DNA of 64,000 nt from Nocardioides cavernae. GTDB lineage: Bacteria > Actinomycetota > Actinomycetes > Propionibacteriales > Nocardioidaceae. Below the pieces are notes generated by a model. It made no database searches and was not told where the DNA came from. It saw only the letters and a list, made by a program, of their open reading frames with translations. The translations under genes and the position numbers were made by a program. The stretch spans positions 434,001 through 498,000 of the forward strand of contig NZ_JAFBCA010000001.1 in the NCBI RefSeq assembly GCF_016907475.1, written 5' to 3'. Below, piece after piece: positions 53,246-60,770 of the stretch. How positions within the stretch are numbered: position 1 is the first letter of the stretch; every line of letters starts with the position of its first letter.

Positions 53246-55182
53246 GTGCGCTCCTGCCGCGGATCGGGCACCGGGCGGCGCTGGGGCTCGGGATGACCCA
53301 CGGGGGTCGTCTCACCGGCGATCTCGCCGATGATGTTGACCCGGCGCACGGAGTCGCGCAGCTCGACGGCGAACGCCTCGCGCGCCGACCCGACGCCCTC
53401 GCCGCCCTCGAGGAGGCCCTTGTGGCGGGCGAGCGCCAGGGCGGTGCGGAACAGCTCGAGCGAGATGGACTCCTCGCTGGCCACCCGCCGCTGCAGGGCC
53501 CACTGCTGGCCGACGGCCAGGGAGTCGGCGAGCAGGTCGGCCTCGTCGACCGGGCCGTCCCCGCGGTCGGCGAGCCGGTCCGCGACGACGAGGTAGGCGT
53601 CGAGGAAGGGCCGCAGCACCAGGTGGGCGAGGTGGGGGCGGGCACCGACGAGCAGCTCGCGCGCCTTGGCCGGCGTCATCTCGGTGACCCCCTCGCCGAC
53701 CAGCAGCCTCAGCTCGGTGCGGAGGTCGTCCTCGAAGCCGGCGCGGGAGGGGAAGAAGAACTCGAACTTCAACAGGTCGCGCATCCGCTTCGCCTCCTCC
53801 CAGCCCACCTGCAGCTCGCCGCCGGGCGGCAGCTCCGCACCTGGCTCGAGCTCGCTGACGGTGAGCAGCGCGAGCTCGCCGATGGCTCGCTCGACGAGGA
53901 TGTGGATGACGGTGTTGCGGTAGAACGCGGCGACCAGGTGCTGGTCGTCGCCGATCTTCCAGACCGGCTCGGTGCCCCGGTCGTACGCCGTCAGCACGCC
54001 GCTGCGGGTCAGGTCGGCGAGCGCCCGACGGATGGTCGAGCGGTCGCGGAGGTCGGCGGCACCCGCGACGGGCCACTGGCGCGCGTCGACGTAGGCGGCG
54101 AGCGGCTCGACGGTGTCGAGGACCTCGTCGACCGTCAGCGCGCGGTCGGCACCGAGGAGGGCGAGCGAGATGATCGCGGTGGTGGTGACCGGGGTGGCCC
54201 GGTTGAGCCGGTGGGAGATGTCGAGGGCGACCCGCTCGACGGCCTGGTGGCCGGTGACGCCCTCGGCGGCCAGCTCCGCCATCCGCTCCCGCAGCGAGAA
54301 CGGCTCGCCGACGGTCAGGTAGGCCCGGCCGAGCCGGTTGCGCTGCAGCCGCGCGAAGCGCACCAGCCAGCGCCAGTCCTCCGGCGTCTTGTTGGCCCCG
54401 CGCGCCTCCTCGGTCATCAGCGACACCTCGTGCAGCTGGTCGTAGACAACCGACAGCGGCACCACCTGCACGTCGGGGGCGTCCTGGCCGAAGGGGTCGC
54501 CGTCACCGTCGCCCTGCACCGTGTCGGTGAGGTACTTCAGGATCCCGTGGACCGGCGGGCGCAGCTTGCCCGTGCGGGTGCGGCCGCCCTCGATCGACCA
54601 GGCCAGGTTGCGCTTGTTGGTGACCATCTGCCGGATGTAGGACCGCAGCGCGAGGCGGTAGACCGGGATCTCCTGGGTCGCCCGCCGGATGAAGATCAGG
54701 CCGGTGCGACTGGCCACGGTGCCGATCACCGGCAGGTTCAGGTTGGCGCCGCCGAAGGTGTAGGTCGGCGAGAAGCGTCGCGACGACAGGGCGTTGGGGA
54801 TGACCATGCCGTCGAGGTAGGACCGGTGGCTGAACGCCAGCGCCAGGCTGTGCGAGCGGTCGAGGCGCCGCAGCTCCTGCATGTCGTCCTCGTCCACCAG
54901 GACGTCGTACGCCCTCAGGAACCAGTCGCCGAGACGCGCCCACCCCTGGGCGGTCCGGTCGTCGTGGGCGGCGGCCATCTCGTGGAGGTAGCCCTTGACC
55001 TCCGACCAGACCTCCTCCTCGTCGCGTCCCTGCTCCTCGGCCGCGGCGGCGACGGCGCGCTGGAAGCGCTTGTCGTGGAGCAGCTCGGTGACCTCCTGCG
55101 GCGGCGCGGCGGGGAGGCGCTCCCCCACGCTCCGGGGCAGGGCGGCACGGGCGAGGTCCCGGACACGACGGACGGCGGTCAC
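53242..55182 (-). CDS. plsB: Glycerol-3-phosphate 1-O-acyltransferase
   Basis: A 646-residue PlsB-type acyltransferase that puts the first acyl chain on glycerol-3-phosphate. Block I is His119-Arg-Ser-Tyr-Leu-Asp124 (AFSHRSYLDGMVIP), block II TGLIFIRRATQEIPVYRLALR, and block III is WSIEGGRTRTGKLRPP (Glu198). The order and size match M. tuberculosis Rv2482c (PlsB2). The ~300-residue C-terminal part is helical, as in other full-length PlsB proteins. The GTG start is preceded by GGAGGGACC. First gene of the plsB-plsC-WS/DGAT operon, with a GTGA overlap to plsC. Confidence 0.92.
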   Translation of the reverse strand: MTAVRRVRDLARAALPRSVGERLPAAPPQEVTELLHDKRFQRAVAAAAEEQGRDEEEVWSEVKGYLHEMAAAHDDRTAQGWARLGDWFLRAYDVLVDEDDMQELRRLDRSHSLALAFSHRSYLDGMVIPNALSSRRFSPTYTFGGANLNLPVIGTVASRTGLIFIRRATQEIPVYRLALRSYIRQMVTNKRNLAWSIEGGRTRTGKLRPPVHGILKYLTDTVQGDGDGDPFGQDAPDVQVVPLSVVYDQLHEVSLMTEEARGANKTPEDWRWLVRFARLQRNRLGRAYLTVGEPFSLRERMAELAAEGVTGHQAVERVALDISHRLNRATPVTTTAIISLALLGADRALTVDEVLDTVEPLAAYVDARQWPVAGAADLRDRSTIRRALADLTRSGVLTAYDRGTEPVWKIGDDQHLVAAFYRNTVIHILVERAIGELALLTVSELEPGAELPPGGELQVGWEEAKRMRDLLKFEFFFPSRAGFEDDLRTELRLLVGEGVTEMTPAKARELLVGARPHLAHLVLRPFLDAYLVVADRLADRGDGPVDEADLLADSLAVGQQWALQRRVASEESISLELFRTALALARHKGLLEGGEGVGSAREAFAVELRDSVRRVNIIGEIAGETTPVGHPEPQRRPVPDPRQERT

Positions 55183-55351
55183 GGTCCCTCCTTCCCGCCC
55201 CGGCTCGGCGCGAGCACGGGCGTGCGCCGAAGTTACCGTCGTACGCCGCCGCTGGCCATGGCTGCTCGACGACTGGTCCAGTGACGGGTGGACGACTGGT
55301 GCACCGTCGCCGGTTTCCGACTGACGCGTGCCCTCTAGTAACGTTCGGCGC

Positions 55352-55441
55352 GGTGGCGTGTCCGAGCGGCCGAAGGTGCATCACTCGAAATGATGTGTGG
55401 GGTCAAACCCACCGTGGGTTCAAATCCCACCGCCACCGCCA
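55352..55441 (+). tRNA. tRNA-Ser(CGA)
   Basis: A 90-nt type II tRNA including an encoded CCA. The acceptor stem is GGTGGCG/CGCCACC with discriminator G. The anticodon loop CTCGAAA gives anticodon CGA (Ser, UCG codons), closed by CATCA/TGATG. The long variable arm GTGGGGTCAAACCCAC and the T arm GTGGG-TTCAAAT-CCCAC are typical of tRNA-Ser. A possible promoter is TTCCGA (55315-55320) and TAACGT (55339-55344), 18 bp apart. Confidence 0.97.
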
Positions 55442-55475
55442 GCCGGGTCCTGACGAGCGCAGGGCCCAGGAGTGA

Positions 55476-55514
55476 CCGAATCCCGCCCAGGAGAGATCCC
55501 GGGCGGGATTTCGG
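55476..55514. terminator. Hairpin downstream of tRNA-Ser
   Basis: CCGAATCCCGCCC (55476-55488) pairs with GGGCGGGATT-T-CGG (55501-55514, one bulged T) around a 12-nt loop. It lies 35 bp after the tRNA and 46 bp from the end of the converging PepSY gene, so it may stop both transcripts. Confidence 0.65.
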
Positions 55515-55560
55515 CATTCGCGAGGCAGTCGCTGCGAGTCTGGACGACGGAGGCGCGATC

Positions 55561-55887
55561 TCACTCGGAGCCGGACTCCTCCGAGTCGTCCTCGATCACG
55601 ACGACCCCGTAGTTCTCGTCGAGGCGTACGTCGACGGTCGTGCCGTCGGGCCTGGTCACCTCGACCTCATAGGTGGCGCCGTCCTCGTCGTCCGTCTCGA
55701 CGCTGTTGGCCGTGCCCCCGCCCGTGGCCTCGAGGGCGGCCTTCGTGGCGGCATCGGCCTGCTCCTGGGTGTACTGCCGGCTGATGGGGCCGTCGTCACC
55801 ACCGTTGCCGGCCACTGCCACGCCGCCGACGACGGCGGCTCCCGCTGTTCCCAGCGCCATGCCCGCTGCCCAGGTCCGCTTGCGCAT
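55561..55887 (-). CDS. PepSY-domain exported small protein
   Basis: A 108-residue protein. An N-terminal signal or anchor helix (MRKRTWAAGMALGTAGAAVV) precedes one PepSY-type unit: SRQYTQEQADAATKAALEATGG, then ATYEVEVTRPDGTTVDVRLDENYGVVVIEDD. PepSY domains are thought to inhibit proteases or sense envelope conditions. The acidic tail (EDDSEESGSE) is notable. It is divergent from an OmpR-type regulator and kinase, a common pairing in actinobacteria, and the shared upstream region holds paired regulator boxes. It is likely a target of that two-component system. Confidence 0.8.
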   Translation of the reverse strand: MRKRTWAAGMALGTAGAAVVGGVAVAGNGGDDGPISRQYTQEQADAATKAALEATGGGTANSVETDDEDGATYEVEVTRPDGTTVDVRLDENYGVVVIEDDSEESGSE

Positions 55888-55938
55888 CTCGACTCCTCCA
55901 TCGTTCGTCGTTCCGTGCTCCCACTGTGCGCCCTCACT

Positions 55939-55980
55939 GCTGAAGCGGCGCTGAACGGGTTCTTCAGCCCGCCTTCAGCC
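55939..55980. promoter_or_regulatory. Paired 11-bp-spaced repeats, probable OmpR-type operator
   Basis: GCTGAA begins at 55939 and again at 55950; its complement, in CTTCAGCC, begins at 55962 and again at 55973. Each pair is a direct repeat with 11-bp spacing, one turn, as bound by OmpR/PhoB-type dimers, and the two pairs face in opposite directions. The block lies 52 bp from the PepSY start and 33 bp from the regulator start, so one pair can serve each gene. Confidence 0.7.
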
Positions 55981-56012
55981 GGCGTACAGGTGGCGTGTGG
56001 GACTCTCGCACG

Positions 56013-56687
56013 GTGCGCGTGCTGGTCGTCGAGGACGACAAACAGCTGGCCGCAGCCCTCCGTCGGGGGCTGGAGGCGGAGGGGTATGCGGTCGACACCG
56101 CTCTCGACGGGCGGGAGGGTGCCTGGCTCGCCGGCGAGAACGCCTACGACGCGCTCGTGCTCGACGTCATGGTGCCGCACGTGTCGGGTGACGAGATCTG
56201 TGCGCGTCGACGCGAGCAGGGCGACTGGACCCCGATCCTGATGCTCACCGCGCGCGCCGGACCGGAGCAGGAGGTGCGGGCGCTGGACGCCGGGGCGGAC
56301 GACTTCCTCGCGAAGCCGTTCTCGCTGTCGGTCCTCCTCGCGCGGCTCCGGGCGCTCGTGCGCCGGGGCAGCAGCGAGCGCCCGACGGTGCTGACAGTCG
56401 GCGACCTCGAGCTCGACCCGGCCGGACACCGGGTCTCGCGGGCCGGGACCGCCATCGACCTCACCCCACGCCAGTTCTCCATGCTCGAGTTCCTGATGCG
56501 GCGATCCGACGAGGTCGTGTCCAAGGCCACGATCCTCGACCACGTGTGGGACTTCGCCTTCGAGGGAGACCCCAACATCGTCGAGGTCTACGCGCGTCAG
56601 CTGCGCCAGCGCATCGACCACCCCTTCGGCAGGGCCAGCCTGCAGACGGTGCGGCTCGTGGGCTACCGGGTGGTCGACGACCGATGA
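56013..56687 (+). CDS. OmpR-family response regulator
   Basis: A 224-residue two-component regulator. The receiver has Glu7, Asp8 and Asp9 (VLVVEDD), phosphoacceptor Asp51 (ALVLDVMVPH), the Thr/Ala switch in LMLTARAG and the lysine in DDFLAKPF. The C-terminal winged helix reads LTPRQFSMLEFLMRRSDEVVSKATILDHVWD and IVEVYARQLRQRID. GTG 56013 gives the standard family start; GTG 55995, 18 nt upstream, is an alternative with an AGGTGG close before it. The stop overlaps the kinase start (ATGA). It probably binds the repeats at 55939-55980 and controls its own operon and the PepSY gene. Confidence 0.9.
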   Translation: MRVLVVEDDKQLAAALRRGLEAEGYAVDTALDGREGAWLAGENAYDALVLDVMVPHVSGDEICARRREQGDWTPILMLTARAGPEQEVRALDAGADDFLAKPFSLSVLLARLRALVRRGSSERPTVLTVGDLELDPAGHRVSRAGTAIDLTPRQFSMLEFLMRRSDEVVSKATILDHVWDFAFEGDPNIVEVYARQLRQRIDHPFGRASLQTVRLVGYRVVDDR

Positions 56688-58039
56688 GCAGGCTCGACGC
56701 GCTCTCCCTGCGAAGCCGTACGACGTTCACGGCGGTCGCACTGGTCGCGGTGGTGCTGGGCGCGGGAGCCTGGGTGCTCCTGACGACGCTCGACCGGCAG
56801 CTGGTCGCCGCCACCGACCTGACCTCCCGGGCCACGGCGCGCGACCTGGTCGAGATGGTCCGGACGGACCGCCTTCCGGACGTCCTGACCCAGGTGGGCG
56901 ACGACGGGGTCGCCCAGGTGTTCGCCGCGGACGGCACGGTGCTCGCGGCCTCCGCCAACATCACCGGTCGCGGCCCCATCACGGGGCCGGCGGAGTCGCC
57001 CGAGGCGCGACTGCGCACGTTCGACGGCCCGGACGACCAGGAGACCGAGACCTACCGGGCGTGGACCGTGGCGGGCGCCTCCCCTCGTGGCCAGGTCACC
57101 GTCGTCGTGGGGAACAGCCTCGAGGCCGTGCACGAGGCTTCCAGACGGCTTCGCGCGCTCCTGCTGATCGGCGTACCCCTGGCCGTGCTCGTGCTCGGCG
57201 GTGTGGTGTGGGTGCTGGTCGGGCGCGCGCTGGGCCGGCTCGACCGGATCCGCTCCGACGTGGACGCCATCGACCCCCGCCAGCTCGACCGGAGGGTGGT
57301 CGCGACCGGGCCGCGCGACGAGGTCGGCCGGCTCGCGGCCACCATGAACCGCATGCTGGCCCGGGTCGAGGCAGCGGTGACCAGGCAACGCCAGCTCGTC
57401 GCCGACGTCTCCCACGACCTGCAGAGCCCCTTGGCGACCCAGCGGCTCTCCCTCGAGGTCGCCCTGCGTGACCCGGGCGCCGTCGATGCCGACGAGCTCC
57501 GGTCCGGGGTCCTCGGCCCGGCGCAGGCGATGGAACGGCTCGTCGACGACCTCCTCGTCCTCGCGGCAGCCGACGAGCACGCACTTGCCACCGTGACCAG
57601 CGTCGACCTCGACGCCCTCGTCCTCGAGGAGGCGGAGCGCGCCCGCAGCAACAGCCACGTGCGCATCGACACCGCCCGCGTCTCGGCGGGCCCCGTCCGC
57701 GCCAACCCCTCGGAGATCAGGCGCGCGGTGCGCAACCTCGTCGACAACGCGGTCGCCTACGCCGCCTCCACCGTCGAGCTCGCCGTGACGACCATCGGGG
57801 AGGAGGTGGTGCTCGACGTGCTGGACGACGGCCCCGGGGTCCCTCCCGACGAGCGGGAACGCATCTTCGACCGGTTCCACCGGGGAGACCCGTCACGCCA
57901 GGGCGGCGTGTCGGGCAGCGGACTCGGCCTGTCCATCGCCCGCACCGCCACGGAGCGCGCGGGCGGGCGGCTCGACCTCGTCGACGGACCGGCCGGCGCG
58001 CACTTCCGGATGGTGCTCCCGGTCCTGCCGGTCGGGTAG
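56684..58039 (+). CDS. Membrane sensor histidine kinase
   Basis: A 451-residue kinase partnered with the overlapping regulator gene. TM1 is at residues ~13-35 and TM2 at ~158-180, enclosing a ~120-residue extracytoplasmic sensor without recognised fold. A HAMP domain (GRALGRLDRIRSDVDAI to RDEVGRLAATMNRMLARVE) follows. The phosphoacceptor is His244 (VADVSHDLQSPLATQRL), and the ATPase has NLVDNAVAYA, LDDGPGVPPDERERIFDRF and GSGLGLSIA. The signal is unknown; an envelope cue is likely given the PepSY neighbour. Confidence 0.91.
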   Translation: MSRLDALSLRSRTTFTAVALVAVVLGAGAWVLLTTLDRQLVAATDLTSRATARDLVEMVRTDRLPDVLTQVGDDGVAQVFAADGTVLAASANITGRGPITGPAESPEARLRTFDGPDDQETETYRAWTVAGASPRGQVTVVVGNSLEAVHEASRRLRALLLIGVPLAVLVLGGVVWVLVGRALGRLDRIRSDVDAIDPRQLDRRVVATGPRDEVGRLAATMNRMLARVEAAVTRQRQLVADVSHDLQSPLATQRLSLEVALRDPGAVDADELRSGVLGPAQAMERLVDDLLVLAAADEHALATVTSVDLDALVLEEAERARSNSHVRIDTARVSAGPVRANPSEIRRAVRNLVDNAVAYAASTVELAVTTIGEEVVLDVLDDGPGVPPDERERIFDRFHRGDPSRQGGVSGSGLGLSIARTATERAGGRLDLVDGPAGAHFRMVLPVLPVG

Positions 58040-58106
58040 CGCAGCACGCGCCGCTCCGGCCCGATCGTCGCCCCGGGGGCCGCGCGCTTCGTCGTACGCT
58101 CGTCGC

Positions 58107-58574
58107 GTGGACGACGACCACCCCGCGATCCGGGCCCTGGCCGCGTCGGGCATCGCGCACGAGGTCACCCGGCACGGCCGGGTGGGCTCGCTCGCCGAGG
58201 CAGCCGCTGCGCGCGGGGTCGAGCCGTCGGCGATCGTGAAGACGATGGTCGTGCGCCGAGGGGAGGGCGACCACCTGTTCGTCCTGGTGCCGGGCGACCG
58301 CGAGATCTCGTGGCCCAAGCTCCGCGCACTCCTCGGCATCAACCGCATGTCGATGCCGGCTGCCGACGCCGCGCGCGAGGTGACCGGCTACGAGCGCGGC
58401 ACCATCACGCCGTTCGGGTCGCGGACCGCGCTGCCCGTCGTCGCCGACGAGCGCCTCGTGGGCCGGACCGTCTCTCTCGGCGCGGGCGCCCACGGAGTCG
58501 CCGCGACGCTCGCCGCGGACGACGTCATCACCCATCTGGACGCACAGGTCGCGGACGTCACCGACCCCGCCTGA
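58107..58574 (+). CDS. YbaK/EbsC-family aminoacyl-tRNA deacylase
   Basis: A 155-residue stand-alone editing domain homologous to the INS domain of ProRS and to YbaK, which clears Cys-tRNA(Pro). The catalytic lysine lies in IVKTMVVRRGEGDHLFVLVPGD (near residue 45). The GAHGVAATL and GTITPFG segments are the conserved substrate loops. Whether it edits Cys, Ala or another residue is not determined from sequence. GTG 58107 follows TACGCT (58095-58100) by 6 nt without a Shine-Dalgarno, so it is probably leaderless. It is monocistronic as far as can be seen. Confidence 0.88.
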   Translation: MDDDHPAIRALAASGIAHEVTRHGRVGSLAEAAAARGVEPSAIVKTMVVRRGEGDHLFVLVPGDREISWPKLRALLGINRMSMPAADAAREVTGYERGTITPFGSRTALPVVADERLVGRTVSLGAGAHGVAATLAADDVITHLDAQVADVTDPA

Positions 58575-58628
58575 AATCCCTAGGAACGACTCTTGAACGT
58601 CCGGCACCCGGTTGTGCAGGATGCGTCC

Positions 58629-59315
58629 ATGCAACGGTCGACGGGAGATGGTTTCACGGCATCCGGCGCTGCCCTCGTCGGTCGGTACACCTACCGGCCC
58701 GACGACGACGAGTGGACCTGGTCGGACACGATGTTCTCGATCCACGGCTTCGAGCCGGGCACCGTGGTGCCGACGACGGCGCTCGTGATGCGGCACATCC
58801 ACCCGGAGGACGTCGCGGCGGCGTGGGAGTCGCGGGACGCCTTGGTGGAGCGCCACGAACCCTTCTCCTTCCTCCATCGCATCCACACCGCGCAGGGCGA
58901 TCTGCGCGTGGTCCTCGCGGCGGGTCACCTCGAGGACGAGGGCGGTACGCCGGTCGTGCACGGGCACCTCGTCGACATCACCGACCTGCGGCAGGACGCC
59001 GTCCACACCGAGGTCGACTCTGCGGTCGGGGACTTCGTCGAGCACCGCGCCGGTATCGAACAGGCGAAAGGCGTGCTGGTGCAGCTCTACAGCGTCGACG
59101 CCGACACGGCATGGGCGCTGCTGCGGGCCTTCTCCGCGGACACCAACCGCAAGGTCCGCGACATCGCGCGCGTGCTGGTCGATGCTGCGACCAGTGACCG
59201 CACGCCTTCCAAGAGCGGAACGGTGTCGGCCGACCTGATGCTCGAACGCCTCTACGACACGGCGTCCGCGACGGCGCCCGCGACGGCGCCCGCGATCGGG
59301 TCTGCCGCCGGCTGA
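58629..59315 (+). CDS. PAS-ANTAR RNA-binding regulator
   Basis: A 228-residue protein. A PAS fold occupies residues ~15-135 (YRPDDDEWTWSDTMFSIHGFEPG, MRHIHPEDVAAAWESRD, FSFLHRIHTAQGDLRVVLAAG). The ANTAR domain follows (FVEHRAGIEQAKGVLVQLYSVDADTAWALLRAFS, ending in NRKVRDIARVLVDA); ANTAR domains bind RNA hairpins and act as antiterminators. No phosphorylation domain is attached, so the PAS domain must sense the signal. The start is ATG 58629. TTGAAC (58593-58598) and CAGGAT (58617-58622) form a promoter with 18-bp spacing that ends 6 nt before it, so it is probably leaderless. A receiver-only gene follows. Confidence 0.86.
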   Translation: MQRSTGDGFTASGAALVGRYTYRPDDDEWTWSDTMFSIHGFEPGTVVPTTALVMRHIHPEDVAAAWESRDALVERHEPFSFLHRIHTAQGDLRVVLAAGHLEDEGGTPVVHGHLVDITDLRQDAVHTEVDSAVGDFVEHRAGIEQAKGVLVQLYSVDADTAWALLRAFSADTNRKVRDIARVLVDAATSDRTPSKSGTVSADLMLERLYDTASATAPATAPAIGSAAG

Positions 59316-59403
59316 CGTCCGCCGCACCGCGTGTGCGCGGCTCGATGAGGAAAAGTTCACCGTTCTGTGGGTGTGCCGTGTATTTCGCTTGTACCGTAGG
59401 GCC

Positions 59404-59784
59404 GTGCCCACCGTGCTGATCGTCGAGGACGAGCCCGACCTCGCACAGGTGATGGCCCTCGCGATCGGACGCGCCGGCTTCGACGTCCTCACCGTCGACA
59501 CCGGGGCCGACGCCCGAGCGACCGTCAGCCGCAGCGCTGTCGACGTCGTCGTGATGGATCGCGGCCTGCCCGACATGGACGGCCTCGAGGCCACGGCGTC
59601 GTTGCGCGAGGACGGGTTCCTCGGCGCGGTCGTGGTGACCTCCGGCCACGCCGGACCCGAGCACGTCGCTGCCTGCCTGGGCGCGGGCGCCGACGAGGTC
59701 CTGGGCAAGCCGTTCGGGCTCGCCGACCTGGTGGACCGCGTCCGCAGCTCCACCCAGCCGGCCACGGTCGCCGAGGCCGGCTGA
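59404..59784 (+). CDS. Single-domain response regulator (CheY-like)
   Basis: A 126-residue protein made of one receiver domain and no output domain. The acidic pocket is VEDEPD near residue 7, the phosphoacceptor is Asp50 in VDVVVMDRGLPDMDG, the switch region is VVVTSGHAG, and the conserved lysine is in EVLGKPFG. It may take phosphate from a kinase encoded elsewhere, for example the orphan kinases at 38-42 kb, but that is speculation. GTG 59404 follows TACCGT (59392-59397) by 6 nt. An in-frame start at 59371 would add a cysteine- and arginine-rich lead unlike any receiver. Confidence 0.84.
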   Translation: MPTVLIVEDEPDLAQVMALAIGRAGFDVLTVDTGADARATVSRSAVDVVVMDRGLPDMDGLEATASLREDGFLGAVVVTSGHAGPEHVAACLGAGADEVLGKPFGLADLVDRVRSSTQPATVAEAG

Positions 59785-59963
59785 CGACTCGGCAGGAATT
59801 TTTCTGCCAGAGCCGCGTCATGGGGCGTGACCATGCCCGTCCCATCACCGGTTGGGCACGACGGTCGCGTTCCGTCGCGCTCGTCACCGTCCCCGGACGT
59901 CGTCCTCCCGCCGACATCCGGTCCCCCCAGCGGCGGTGGAACCACGCATCACCAGCGCGACTG

Positions 59964-60000
59964 CGGCACGGCCCTCGCAGGGGCCGTGCCGTTTGTCTTT
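59964..60000 (+). terminator. Strong intrinsic terminator with T-tract
   Basis: An 11-bp perfect stem (59964-59974 with 59981-59991; GGCACGGCCC/GGGCCGTGCC core) closes the 6-nt loop TCGCAG and is followed by GTTTGTCTTT. It is the only classical U-tailed terminator in the window. It lies 180 bp after the receiver gene and 57 bp before the TetR gene. Confidence 0.85.
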
Positions 60001-60031
60001 CCACGGCACACGTCACCGATGCGGACACTAC

Positions 60032-60046
60032 TTGCACTGAGTGCAA
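60032..60046. promoter_or_regulatory. TetR operator TTGCACT-G-AGTGCAA
   Basis: A perfect 15-bp dyad with 7-bp arms around one central base. It ends 10 bp before the TetR start codon. AACAAT (60045-60050), 6 nt before the GTG, overlaps its edge and is a likely -10, so a bound repressor would block the TetR-MmpL promoter. Confidence 0.8.
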
Positions 60047-60056
60047 CAATGGATGG

Positions 60057-60716
60057 GTGACCACGACCCCGCGCACCGACGGCCGCAGCGCGCTGCGCGA
60101 GGAGCGGCGACGCGCCATCCTCGAGGCCGCCCGGACGCTGGCAACCGAGCACGGCGCCGACGGGTTCACCGTCGAGCAGGTCGCCTCGCGTGCGGGGGTG
60201 TCGAGGCGGACGGTCTTCAACCACGTCGCCGGGCTCGACCAGCTGCTGGTGGCGGTCTGCGAGCAGATCCTCGCCGAGGCCACGGTGGACCTGCTCGGCG
60301 AGGTCGAGCGGCGTACGTCCGACCTCCCCGCGGGCCGGGCCGGCGGCCGGGCCGCGCTCGACGCGGTGGCAGAGGCCACCCGCGGCGTCGACCTACCCAC
60401 CGCGATCGCGACGATCCACCGGGTCCTCGGCTCCCCCGAGATCGGGGACGAGCGGGCGCAGGGCATCTCCCGGACCGCCTTCGACCACGTCGGCGGGCGC
60501 CTGCGCGAGCAGCTCGTCCACCGCGCACCGGGCCTCGACCCGGTCGACCTGGAGATCGGCCTCGCGCTGCTCTTCAGCGGCATCGTGACCATCGCCGGTC
60601 TCTGGCTGGAGCAACACCCCGACCTGGCTCCGGACGTGCCACCCGAGGCGCGCGCCGACTGGGACGCGCTGCTCGACCGCGTCCTGCTGCGGCTCCGCAT
60701 CGGCCACGCCGAATGA
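60057..60716 (+). CDS. TetR-family repressor of the MmpL gene
   Basis: A 219-residue regulator. The HTH reads GADGFTVEQVASRAGVSRRTVFNHVAGLDQLL (residues ~37-68). The C-terminal ligand domain is helical and ends near ARADWDALLDRVLLRLR. The start is GTG 60057, 6 nt after AACAAT, without a Shine-Dalgarno. A perfect 15-bp dyad sits directly upstream. The exporter gene begins 54 bp after its stop, so the two are probably one transcript, giving self-limiting control of the pump. The inducer is unknown. Confidence 0.87.
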   Translation: MTTTPRTDGRSALREERRRAILEAARTLATEHGADGFTVEQVASRAGVSRRTVFNHVAGLDQLLVAVCEQILAEATVDLLGEVERRTSDLPAGRAGGRAALDAVAEATRGVDLPTAIATIHRVLGSPEIGDERAQGISRTAFDHVGGRLREQLVHRAPGLDPVDLEIGLALLFSGIVTIAGLWLEQHPDLAPDVPPEARADWDALLDRVLLRLRIGHAE

Positions 60717-60770
60717 CCCTCCTGACGTCCTCACCGACTTCCTCACTGCAACGAAAGGCACGCCGCCGCC

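Noticed and set aside
58583..58613. A SigR/SigH-type promoter (GGAAC and GTT) before the PAS-ANTAR gene
   Set aside because: The spacing between the two elements is 23 bp instead of the expected 18-19. The TTGAAC/CAGGAT pair with an 18-bp spacer fits better.
59827..60060. A 77-codon frame between the receiver and TetR genes
   Set aside because: It runs through the strong terminator hairpin and has a Pro/Ser-rich translation with no Shine-Dalgarno or -10 spacing, so I do not call it a gene.
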